Assembly: GCF_004328665.1 (NCBI RefSeq)
Contig: NZ_CP019770.1
Location: 1,922,001 to 1,986,000 of the forward strand
Length of the DNA stretch: 64,000 nucleotides
Reading direction: 5' to 3'
Source: Pseudoalteromonas sp. DL-6
GTDB lineage: Bacteria; Pseudomonadota; Gammaproteobacteria; Enterobacterales; Alteromonadaceae
Positions 1-7,205 of the stretch are shown here, piece by piece. The notes under the pieces were generated by a model. The model was not told the origin of the DNA, ran no database searches, and saw nothing but the letters and a program-made list of their open reading frames with translations. Position 1 is the first letter of the stretch. Each line of letters begins with the position of its first letter. The position numbers were made by a program, and so were the translations under genes.

Positions 1-1617
1 CAAACAAATACCCATAAAATAATATCCAAAGATCAACTAAAAGAAACAGCCTCTTATTATTTGCTGATTAATGAACGACCATTACTACTTAATAAACAGC
101 AATACCTTGAACATATTACACAAGGGCATTTTAAGTTAGTAGGTGAACAAGCGGATTCATGGCTAGGCGTTCCCTTTAAAGTTAATGAGCGCATGAGTGG
201 CGTCATTGTTGTACAAAGTTATGACGAACAACATTACTACAATGAGCATGATAGCTCGTTGCTAACGTATGTAAGTCGACAAATAAGCATGGTTATAGAT
301 AGGCATTTAGCCCGTCAAGAGCTGGAGCACAAAGCGCTGCACGATGAACTAACTGGCTTGGCAAATCGTTCTCTACTCATAGAAAGAATGAAGCATGCGA
401 TTTTACGCCTAAATCGCGCTAAAAAAGGGACTTTTCATGCCCTGCTCTATCTTGATTTTGACCGCTTTAAAAGTATTAATGATTCGTTAGGTCACGAAGT
501 AGGCGATCACTTTTTAATTGCTATATGTAAGCTTATTACTCAAACCGTGCGCAATACAGATACCTTTTCTCGCTTAGGTGGCGATGAATTTGCTATTTTT
601 ATGGAAAATCTAAGTCATCGTGACCAAGTAAACGATGCCCTGACTCGTATTAAAACCGCGCTATCGGAACCCGTTAATATTGATGGCCATTTACTTCAGC
701 CCTCTACCAGTATTGGCGTTGCATTTAGTGACAGCGTAGACGATGAAGCATTTTTATTATTGCAACAATCAGATGCGGCTATGTATGAGGCAAAATCATC
801 TGGGCGTGGCCAAGTTAAATTTTTTAATAACGTGATGCGCAATAAGCTAAAAACGCATGCAGATCTTGAAAACGATTTACAGCACGGTATTGAGCATAAT
901 GAATTTGAACTGTATTTTCAGCCTATCTTTACTATTAACAGTGGCGAGGTTATAGGATTTGAAGCTCTCGTACGTTGGCATCACCCAAAAAAAGGGTTTA
1001 TATCACCGAACGACTTTATTCCAATTGCTGAAAAGACCGGGCAAATTATTAACTTAGATTTGCATTTACTAGACCTCGCAGCGCAACATATTGCTTTATG
1101 GCAACAGCAAGGTCATCGCTTTTTACGTGTCACGGTTAATGTATCGTCGCGGCATTTTGCCAGCTTAGAGTTTGTAGAACAGCTTCATGCTATTTATAAA
1201 AAACACCAACTGCCTTTAGGTTCATTGTGCCTGGAAATAACAGAGTCGGGCTTAATTGAAAATTTAGAATTAGCGACACAAATTATACAAGGGTTATCGC
1301 CATTAAAAGTATTACTTTGCTTAGACGATTTTGGCACTGGCTACTCTGCCTTAGGCTACTTGCACCAACTGCCTATTCATGTACTTAAAATTGATAAAAG
1401 TTTTATTGATAATTTAAAAACCACTGCTAACCCGTTAATAGATGCTATTTTAACCTTGGCTATTTCTTTAGAGCTTATTGTTATTGCAGAAGGAATAGAA
1501 ACCGCTGAGCAACTTACAATTTTACAAAAAACCCAATGTGATTATGGGCAAGGCTTTTTAAAATCAAAACCTGTTACAGCAACAGAGGCTATTTTACTAA
1601 TACACACCCCTCTTTAA
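1..1617 (+). CDS. GAF-GGDEF-EAL cyclic-di-GMP enzyme (5' partial)
   Basis: The reading frame is open from base 1, so the N-terminus lies outside the window. The visible part starts with the end of a GAF-like sensor domain (to about base 300). A diguanylate cyclase domain follows, with DELTGLANR and an intact GGDEF at 577-591. An RNTD tetrapeptide five residues before GGDEF fits the inhibitory I-site (RxxD). The EAL phosphodiesterase domain begins near base 890. Its catalytic set looks complete: EAL at 961-969, NVSSRHF, EITESG, DDFGTGYS, KIDKSFI and EGIETAEQ. It could therefore both make and degrade c-di-GMP; which activity dominates cannot be told. Cytoplasmic in the visible part; any membrane segment would be upstream. 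Confidence 0.93.
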   Translation, partial: QTNTHKIISKDQLKETASYYLLINERPLLLNKQQYLEHITQGHFKLVGEQADSWLGVPFKVNERMSGVIVVQSYDEQHYYNEHDSSLLTYVSRQISMVIDRHLARQELEHKALHDELTGLANRSLLIERMKHAILRLNRAKKGTFHALLYLDFDRFKSINDSLGHEVGDHFLIAICKLITQTVRNTDTFSRLGGDEFAIFMENLSHRDQVNDALTRIKTALSEPVNIDGHLLQPSTSIGVAFSDSVDDEAFLLLQQSDAAMYEAKSSGRGQVKFFNNVMRNKLKTHADLENDLQHGIEHNEFELYFQPIFTINSGEVIGFEALVRWHHPKKGFISPNDFIPIAEKTGQIINLDLHLLDLAAQHIALWQQQGHRFLRVTVNVSSRHFASLEFVEQLHAIYKKHQLPLGSLCLEITESGLIENLELATQIIQGLSPLKVLLCLDDFGTGYSALGYLHQLPIHVLKIDKSFIDNLKTTANPLIDAILTLAISLELIVIAEGIETAEQLTILQKTQCDYGQGFLKSKPVTATEAILLIHTPL

Positions 1618-1622
1618 TAAGC

Positions 1623-1679
1623 TAAGCACAGGTGAAATTTACAACCAAATATTCAGGTTTAAACTGACGGCTGTGCTTA
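1623..1679. repeat. 9-bp perfect inverted repeat with long loop
   Basis: TAAGCACAG (1623-1631) and CTGTGCTTA (1671-1679) are perfect complements separated by 39 bases, a few bases after the GGDEF-EAL stop codon. It could form the base of a transcript-end structure, but no T-run follows directly. The rest of 1618-2151 is AT-rich and holds no convincing gene. The only open frame there (1866-2108) has no known family and biased composition. The metR promoter occupies the end. Confidence 0.3.
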
Positions 1680-2070
1680 CCCGCTTTTATACTCTATACA
1701 ATGCATTTAATCAGGCTTGTAACAGCAGCTAATGAAGTCTTAATAATAACCTCATCGGCACTTTTCAAAATCTGAATAATCGCTAAATATGCACAGCTTA
1801 ATCACCGTATAACCAAGCGACCCTAACCTGTTCTTAATTTCTGTTTAACCATTAAAACCTTAATTATGCAGTGCAGCGATGTAAAGTTTCGGTATAAGTC
1901 ATTAGATAATATTAAAATAAGGCGTTCATCATCAAGCCTTACAAACACCTCCATTAAACATGAGCTAAATTCAACAATAAACAAAAAAAAAACATCATTT
2001 GACTATACAAAGTTAATAAATTTAATGTTTACCGTAAAAAACACGCCAAATTTAATTTTTATAGCCATCC

Positions 2071-2104
2071 AGACGTTGAAACGTTTTTTGCAAAGGCGTA
2101 GTAT
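2071..2104 (+). promoter_or_regulatory. metR promoter with two adjacent MetJ-like boxes
   Basis: AGACGTTG (2071-2078) and AAACGTTT (2079-2086) lie head to tail. Each matches the 8-bp MetJ consensus AGACGTCT at 6 of 8 positions, and MetJ binds tandem 8-bp boxes. They overlap a likely -35, TTGAAA (2076-2081), which is 17 bases before a -10-like TAGTAT (2099-2104). The metR start codon is 48 bases further on. Repression of metR by MetJ is known in enterobacteria; here it is inferred. Confidence 0.5.
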
Positions 2105-2151
2105 GTAGTTAATCTAAGCAATACTCACCATACCCATGAGATTTATTAAAG

Positions 2152-3039
2152 ATGATTGACATTAAACACCTAAAAACTATAGCGACCCTTAAAGAAACGG
2201 GATCGTTAGTTAATACAGCCCGCGAGCTATTTTTAACTCAGTCAGCTTTATCACATCAAATCAAGGACTTAGAAAATAAATTAGACTGTCAGTTGTTCGA
2301 GCGAAAAACTCAACCCGTCCGATTTACACCTCAAGGTATGTTGTTACTTGAATTGGCACACGACATATTACCTAAATTAGAAGCAACTAAATGCCGATTA
2401 AAAGAAAGTTTAAATCAGCCAATATCACAGTTGCGTCTAAGCGTAGAATGTCATGCCTGTTTTCATTGGTTGTTGCCTACTATTAAAGAGTTTAATAATT
2501 TTTGGCCTGACATAAAGATTGATTACGAGCGTGGTTTTAGCTATGACGCTATTCCAGATTTACTCGATGATGAATTGGACTTAGTGCTTACATCGGATGT
2601 TCGCGACCCAGACAAACTAGAATACGCCCACCTGTTTGACTTTAAACTTAAGCTTATTGTGGCACCGGATCATGACTTAGCTAAAAAAGCCTATGTAACT
2701 GCGCTTGATTTAAAAAATGAAACCATTATCTCTTACCCTATCCCGCGTGAGCGCCAAGATATATTTAAGCATTTCATTCAAAATGCACGTTTTGACGGCA
2801 CACTAAAAACAGTTGATCAGGGCCTACTTATATTTCAGTTAGTCAGCGCTGGAATGGGGGTTGCGGCCTTACCCGATTGGCTGGTTACCCCATATGAGAG
2901 CCAAGGGCTAATTAAATCAATTCCACTTGGCGCACTTGGTTTAACCCGTCCTATGTATTTAGCGATGAAAAAAGAGATGAAAGACAACCCTGTTTACCGT
3001 CATTTTTTAAACACCTGTAAATTAAATAACGGTCGATAA
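2152..3039 (+). CDS. metR: LysR-type regulator MetR
   Basis: Transcriptional activator of methionine synthesis genes, which in enterobacteria responds to homocysteine. It has an N-terminal winged helix-turn-helix (residues ~1-60, with TQSALSHQIKDLE) and a LysR substrate-binding domain. Features typical of MetR rather than a general LysR protein are the opening MIDIKHLKT, QPVRFTPQG, VECHACFHWL and DELDLVLTSD. The length of 295 residues is close to the usual size. ATG start with a weak AAAG ribosome site. MetJ-like boxes lie upstream. elyC follows in the same direction after 54 bases and may be cotranscribed. Confidence 0.9.
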   Translation: MIDIKHLKTIATLKETGSLVNTARELFLTQSALSHQIKDLENKLDCQLFERKTQPVRFTPQGMLLLELAHDILPKLEATKCRLKESLNQPISQLRLSVECHACFHWLLPTIKEFNNFWPDIKIDYERGFSYDAIPDLLDDELDLVLTSDVRDPDKLEYAHLFDFKLKLIVAPDHDLAKKAYVTALDLKNETIISYPIPRERQDIFKHFIQNARFDGTLKTVDQGLLIFQLVSAGMGVAALPDWLVTPYESQGLIKSIPLGALGLTRPMYLAMKKEMKDNPVYRHFLNTCKLNNGR

Positions 3040-3093
3040 ATCCAAAAGTTATGAGTAACATGCTGGTAAATATATTCAACCGTGTTACTCATT

Positions 3094-3858
3094 ATGTTTG
3101 AACTTAAAAAAATACTGAGCGGCTTACTTATGCCGTTACCATTACTGGGCTTGCTTAGTCTAATACTACTTATTTTTGCACTCAAACAACGAAAGCTTGT
3201 TATTACCTTATCTTTTTTGAGTCTCGCGACCTTATTACTTGCCAGCACGCCCTGGGTTGCCAACTTATTGATTAAACATAATCAACCTACTTCATTGGCT
3301 TTTAATTTCCTTAAGCACCCAAAAATAGACAAAATTGTGGTGCTTGGCTGTGATATAAACCCTAACCCGGCACTCAGCGCTAACAGTCAGCTAGGAAATT
3401 GTGCATTAACACGTTTAGTGGAAGGCATTAGGCTCGCAAATATATATCCGCGAGCTCAGCTAATTGTATCGGGTGGGGGTTATGAAAAAATAACCAACAG
3501 CGCACTCATGTATAAAACGGCAATTAGCTTGGGTATTAATAAAAATCGTATTGTACAAAATCCAAACGCAATGGACACAGCGCAAGAAGCTGCATTTTTA
3601 GCCTCAAAACTTGTCGACTATAATACCGCTTTAGTTACCTCTGTAAGTCATATGCCCAGAGCAATAAATTTATTCAATGCACAAGGTGTCGCAGCGATCC
3701 CTGCAGCAACTGACTACCACAACTTTGCCGCTTACCCGTGGTACAAGCAACTCATACCCAACGCAAAAGCATTATTAGTGGTAACTCAATTTGCCCATGA
3801 AGTTGTAGGTAATGCATGGATAAAAATACGTCGTACAATAAATCCTGAAGCTCTTTGA
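3094..3858 (+). CDS. elyC: ElyC-like DUF218 envelope biogenesis protein
   Basis: Inner-membrane protein of the DUF218 (SanA/YdcF/ElyC) family. In E. coli ElyC affects the lipid carrier used for peptidoglycan and other envelope polymers at low temperature. Two hydrophobic segments occupy residues ~8-55 and the DUF218 domain follows, with IVVLGCD, LIVSGGG, DTAQEA and TSVSHMPRA. The ATG at 3094 is chosen over the in-frame GTG at 3082 because MFELKK aligns with the start of E. coli ElyC. The full length of 254 residues is close to the E. coli protein. No clear terminator follows; a C5/G5 inverted repeat with a long loop lies at 3890-3934. Confidence 0.82.
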   Translation: MFELKKILSGLLMPLPLLGLLSLILLIFALKQRKLVITLSFLSLATLLLASTPWVANLLIKHNQPTSLAFNFLKHPKIDKIVVLGCDINPNPALSANSQLGNCALTRLVEGIRLANIYPRAQLIVSGGGYEKITNSALMYKTAISLGINKNRIVQNPNAMDTAQEAAFLASKLVDYNTALVTSVSHMPRAINLFNAQGVAAIPAATDYHNFAAYPWYKQLIPNAKALLVVTQFAHEVVGNAWIKIRRTINPEAL

Positions 3859-3979
3859 TTTATTAAATCTTTATTTAAGTAAATATATTATCCCCCGTGA
3901 AAAACTGCGGCAATTAGTTTATTAACAGGGGGTATTAAAAAATAAAAAACACTATCAGCTATAAACAAGCCTATATTTG

Positions 3980-4480
3980 TTATTGTTGATGAGTTTTAAC
4001 CTCTGCAGCTTGGTTCCAAAGACGATACAGTGTAAGCAAGAATACACAAAGAAATAATAAACTGAGGGCTGTTAAGCTATCAACCCCAAAAGAATCAAAG
4101 GTAGCGCCAAAAGTGAAGCCTCCACCAACTAAAACAACGACCCAAGCCAGTGCAGAGCATGCATTTAATAGGCTAAAACGGCGCCAACTAATCGAGGTGA
4201 GCCCAATCGGGAGAGCACCAATAGTACGAAGCCCTTTTGGATACCGATATAAAAAAATATAAGCAGTGCCATATGTTCTTGCGAGAGCAAATCGTAATTC
4301 ATCCCCTAAATATCCGCCCATAAAAGCTGCCAGAGCAACATAGCCAACATCAAGTGCACCGGTATGTGCAGCATAGCCTGCAAATAAAGGTAACCACCCA
4401 CTTTTTAAAGCACAATAACCAAAAAGTAACAGATAAACCAACAACCCATATTGCTGTATTAAAGCTAACATGCCTTCCAT
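3980..4480 (-). CDS. DedA-family membrane protein
   Basis: Short (166 residues) and very hydrophobic, with about four or five membrane segments. The segment around residues 75-110 (FLYRYPKGLRTIGALPIG, then RRFSLLNACSALAW) matches the conserved DedA/SNARE-associated block whose usual form is F-x-x-R-F-x-P-G-x-R-T. The usual Pro before Gly is Lys here. DedA proteins act in envelope homeostasis, some as undecaprenyl-phosphate or phospholipid translocases; the substrate of this one cannot be told. It is shorter than typical DedA proteins (~200 residues). It converges with elyC. Confidence 0.72.
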   Translation of the reverse strand: MEGMLALIQQYGLLVYLLLFGYCALKSGWLPLFAGYAAHTGALDVGYVALAAFMGGYLGDELRFALARTYGTAYIFLYRYPKGLRTIGALPIGLTSISWRRFSLLNACSALAWVVVLVGGGFTFGATFDSFGVDSLTALSLLFLCVFLLTLYRLWNQAAEVKTHQQ

Positions 4481-4628
4481 TTTATACCTTTACGTTGAAT
4501 TGCCTGGCGGCGAGAAAATAACATTTTAATTTAAACGGGATAATTGCAGCGAAAGATCTGTTATGTACCAATGGAATAGAAGCTTCCTTTGGCTTGATAA
4601 AGTAGTTAGTTATTTTGAAGATTTTAAA

Positions 4629-4660
4629 TAACCTACTCAGGATAAATGATGAGTAGGTTA
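4629..4660 (-). terminator. Hairpin after the Nif3-like gene
   Basis: TAACCTACTCA (4629-4639) and TGAGTAGGTTA (4650-4660) form a perfect 11-bp stem with a 10-base loop, 30 bases past the Nif3-like stop codon. The T-run on the minus strand is poor (TATTTAAAA), so it may stabilise the 3' end rather than terminate strongly. Confidence 0.5.
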
Positions 4661-4690
4661 CATTAATGACATTGCTTTTACGGCAAGCGT

Positions 4691-5443
4691 TTACACAGGG
4701 TTATCTATATCAATAAATGTTACGTCAAAACCATATTGCTCTGCGAGAAGCTCTCCCAGCGCTTTAATACCGTATCGCTCGGTGGCATGGTGGCCTGCAG
4801 CAAAAAAGTCGATATTTTGCTCGCGAGAACTATGTATAGTTTGTTCTGATGCTTCACCGGTTAAGTACGCATCTAGCCCCTGCTCAGCTGCTAAATCTAT
4901 ATAGCCTTGCCCACCACCGGTACATAAGGCAATGGTTTCAATTTTACCAGTGCGCACTAAGCTCGTTAATGGCGCTCGATTAAGCACTTGGCTAATTTTG
5001 TCAGCAAATTCACTGCCCGTTAACGGTGTTTTTAAACGCCCTTTCATGGCTACACTGTTGTTGACGGGCTCAAGGCCTGCTTCAATTTCAATATCGAGCA
5101 ATTGCGCCAGCTGTGCGTTATTACCCATTTCAGGGTGAATATCTAACGGCAAATGATAGGCAAATAAGTTAATGTCTTTGGCGAGTAACGCAGCCACGCG
5201 GCGTTTCTTCATACCAGTGATCGGTTGCGACTCACCTTTCCAAAAATAGCCATGATGTACTAAAATAGCATCGGCATTTTTTTCAATCGCGGCATCAATA
5301 AGTGCTTGGCTTGCCGTTACACCCGTTACTATGGTGCGTATCTCATCTTTACCTTCTACCTGAAGTCCGTTTGGACAAAAATCGTTAATGGTTTCTGGCT
5401 TTAACAGGGTATTTAATAGTTGATTAAATTCTCTACGTTGCAT
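4691..5443 (-). CDS. Nif3-like dinuclear metal-binding protein (YbgI family)
   Basis: Member of the NIF3/YbgI family, often annotated as GTP cyclohydrolase 1 type 2; its true reaction is unsettled. Conserved pieces run in the family order: NDFCPNGLQVEG, IVTGVTASQAL, VHHGYFWKGES (metal-binding His pair), YHLPLDIHPEMGNNAQLA, TGGGQG, and near the end FFAAGHHATERYG and DVTFIDI. The ATG at 5443 is preferred to the GTG at 5464: it has AAGG eight bases upstream and gives an N-terminus like E. coli YbgI. Length about 250 residues, as expected. The gene is followed by a hairpin. Confidence 0.9.
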   Translation of the reverse strand: MQRREFNQLLNTLLKPETINDFCPNGLQVEGKDEIRTIVTGVTASQALIDAAIEKNADAILVHHGYFWKGESQPITGMKKRRVAALLAKDINLFAYHLPLDIHPEMGNNAQLAQLLDIEIEAGLEPVNNSVAMKGRLKTPLTGSEFADKISQVLNRAPLTSLVRTGKIETIALCTGGGQGYIDLAAEQGLDAYLTGEASEQTIHSSREQNIDFFAAGHHATERYGIKALGELLAEQYGFDVTFIDIDNPV

Positions 5444-5543
5444 ACTACTTACCTTACTTTGCACTGAATTTTGTACAAATTTTGGCGGTTATGCGCTAAA
5501 AATGAAAGGAAAATCGCAAAAAATTGAAAAACAGTTCTAAAAT

Positions 5544-5557
5544 AGGTATAAATACCT
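5544..5557. promoter_or_regulatory. Dyad AGGTATAAATACCT upstream of the Lys/Ala-rich gene
   Basis: Arms AGGTAT and ATACCT with a 2-base spacer lie 37 bases before the ATG at 5594. The position suits an operator or part of the core promoter. No regulator family can be assigned. Confidence 0.35.
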
Positions 5558-5593
5558 CTTCTTTATCTGTGAAAACAACGTATAGGGTCTCTG

Positions 5594-5956
5594 ATGAGCA
5601 AACTAGACAAAACAGAAGTGTTATCTGCCTTTGAAGCTGCATATGAAGCTGCCAACGGTAAAAAACCTGAAATAACAACTAAACCTGGCTGGTACAGCGT
5701 TGATGGCGGCAAGAATATGCGCCTAGCTGATGTAGCAGAGCTGACTAAAGAATTAAGCTCTGGTAAGTCTACAAAGAAAGCTGCAGTAAAAGCACCTGCT
5801 AAAAAAACTAAAAAAGCTGCTCCTGTAAAAGCACAGAAAAAAGCGCCTTTCACCGTAATCACTGAGAACGAAGAAGGTTACACAGCAGAAGAGCTTTGGA
5901 TAGTAGAGCTTGCTCGTAAAGATCACGACTGCCGTCTACCGCGCGGTGTAGTGTAA
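5594..5956 (+). CDS. Small basic Lys/Ala-rich protein of unknown function
   Basis: 120 residues. The first ~58 form a compact segment (LSAFEAAYEAANGKKPEI, then KPGWYSVDGGKN). A strongly basic Lys/Ala-rich linker follows (~60-85, repeats like KKAAVKAPAKK), reminiscent of histone-H1-like tails. The final ~35 residues are acidic to mixed and end RLPRGVV. No family is recognised with confidence. The tail suggests nucleic-acid binding, but that is an inference. It has an AGGG ribosome site, a dyad upstream and a strong terminator, so it looks like a genuine single-gene unit. It converges with the HPP gene. Confidence 0.75.
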   Translation: MSKLDKTEVLSAFEAAYEAANGKKPEITTKPGWYSVDGGKNMRLADVAELTKELSSGKSTKKAAVKAPAKKTKKAAPVKAQKKAPFTVITENEEGYTAEELWIVELARKDHDCRLPRGVV

Positions 5957-5979
5957 TTCACTGAGTGCTCAGTATAAAA

Positions 5980-6003
5980 GAAACCGCGTCAAGCGGTTTT
6001 TTT
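5980..6003. terminator. Bidirectional terminator shared by convergent genes
   Basis: AACCGC/GCGGTT stem around a 5-base loop, followed by a run of seven T on the plus strand. It lies just after the Lys/Ala-rich gene. The stop codon of the convergent HPP gene is inside the loop. Confidence 0.85.
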
Positions 6004-6465
6004 ATGTTTAGTTTCTATCAATAGCTGCAAAAACCACGTCGCGACAAAACCACACACCACAATAAATACTGTCCCGGCAAGTACTGGCATTATTAAAAAA
6101 TCCCAACTTTGGCTAGACTCAATAATTAAGATAGGGTTTGCACCGGCAGCAGGGTGAATGGTTTTAGTAATCATCATCAAAGTTATAGCAATACCCACAG
6201 CCAGCCCAATCATGATCGCACTATCAGCACTATAATAGCTAAAAACAACCCCAATCATTGCGGTCAGCATATGCCCCCCTATTACGTTTTTTGGCTTAGC
6301 TAATGGGCTCTGTGGTACGCCAAAAACAAGCACAGCTGTTGCGCCAAATGGCGCCATTAACCAAATACCGTAATCACCCATATAATTTAGCCACGCCAAA
6401 AAACCCAAAACAAAAGTAGAAAAAACACCTGCGATTAATGCCGACTTTATTTGCTCACTATGCAT
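5989..6465 (-). CDS. HPP-family integral membrane protein
   Basis: 158 residues with four hydrophobic segments. The family blocks are visible: APFGATAVLVFGVP, SPLAKPKNVIGGH and KTIHPAAGANPIL, the last being the HPP signature with HPA in place of HPP. Some plant and cyanobacterial members move nitrite across membranes; the substrate here is unknown. A GAGGAG-type ribosome site precedes the ATG. The gene faces a TetR regulator across twin operators, so its expression is probably controlled by that regulator. Confidence 0.85.
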   Translation of the reverse strand: MHSEQIKSALIAGVFSTFVLGFLAWLNYMGDYGIWLMAPFGATAVLVFGVPQSPLAKPKNVIGGHMLTAMIGVVFSYYSADSAIMIGLAVGIAITLMMITKTIHPAAGANPILIIESSQSWDFLIMPVLAGTVFIVVCGFVATWFLQLLIETKHKKTA

Positions 6466-6480
6466 ATTACCTCCTCAAAA

Positions 6481-6525
6481 GTAGACCGATTTGTCTACAC
6501 TTGCAATATAGACAAGTCGGTCTAC
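6481..6525. promoter_or_regulatory. Twin inverted TetR-type operators between hpp and tetR
   Basis: GTAGACCGATTTGTCTA (6481-6497) and TAGACAAGTCGGTCTAC (6509-6525) are inverted copies of one 17-bp element, 16 of 17 bases matching. Each copy is itself a dyad of the TAGAC-N6-GTCTA type, a form seen for TetR-family regulators such as NemR. They fill the space between divergent genes and suggest that the regulator represses both hpp and its own gene. Confidence 0.8.
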
Positions 6526-6566
6526 CTATGTCAAGCTGTGTTTTTACTGCTCAAATTTGGAATATC

Positions 6567-7142
6567 ATGAATAAACAACAACAAATAATCAGTACGGCAC
6601 TGAGCCTTTTTTATAAAAAGGGTATACACGCTGTTGGTATTAATGAAATTTTAGCTGTATCCGGCATTGCAAAAAAAACCTTATACAAGCACTTTGAAAG
6701 CAAAGATGCGCTTATTTGTGCTTGTTTAGTCGCACGCGACATGTGCTTTAACGCTTGGCTAAAAAAAATATGTCTACAACCAAGTGCTATATTAGTCGCG
6801 CAAGCAATTTTTTTCGGACTGAAAAAGTGGATTAATAATGAGGTTTCAGAGTTAGGTAACTTTAATGGCTGTTTTTTTATTAATACTGCAGCTGAATACC
6901 CTATAGAGAATGACCCTATTGCCAAACTTTGCAAACAGCATAAGCAAACGAACTTTGAGATTATACTATCAGCTCTTTTAGAAACCCCTGAATTTGCTCA
7001 TAATAGAGAAAAAGCAATTGAAGCCGCACACCATTTACTCATTTTAAAAGAAGGATTTATAACTAGAGCGAGAGTGATGCATGATGTATCAGTAGCTCCA
7101 CCTAGTGATAATATTTTAAAAGCGATAGTAGCAGTTGGTTAA
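6567..7142 (+). CDS. TetR-family transcriptional regulator
   Basis: The N-terminal TetR helix-turn-helix spans residues ~1-50 (ALSLFYKKGIHAVGINEI, then GIAKKTLYKHFESKDALI). A less conserved ligand-binding helical domain follows. The ATG at 6567 gives the canonical N-terminus. Longer frames starting at 6438 or 6528 would begin inside the divergent HPP gene or the operators. 191 residues, a normal size. The ligand is unknown; the target is most likely the divergent hpp promoter and its own. Confidence 0.9.
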   Translation: MNKQQQIISTALSLFYKKGIHAVGINEILAVSGIAKKTLYKHFESKDALICACLVARDMCFNAWLKKICLQPSAILVAQAIFFGLKKWINNEVSELGNFNGCFFINTAAEYPIENDPIAKLCKQHKQTNFEIILSALLETPEFAHNREKAIEAAHHLLILKEGFITRARVMHDVSVAPPSDNILKAIVAVG

Positions 7143-7159
7143 ATAGGTAAACACAATAT

Positions 7160-7187
7160 AAAAAAAGCGGCTAAATAGCCGCTTATT
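7160..7187. terminator. Hairpin between tetR and the amidohydrolase gene
   Basis: AAGCGGCTA/TAGCCGCTT stem with a 2-base loop (7165-7184) between convergent genes. The minus strand carries a run of T after the stem, so termination should be strongest for the amidohydrolase gene. Confidence 0.75.
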
Positions 7188-7205
7188 AACTAAAAAACGC
7201 CTGCC

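Noticed and set aside
1866..2108. 80-codon frame before metR
   Set aside because: Composition is biased to Lys, Ser and Asn as expected from AT-rich noncoding DNA, there is no ribosome site, and it runs through the metR promoter region.
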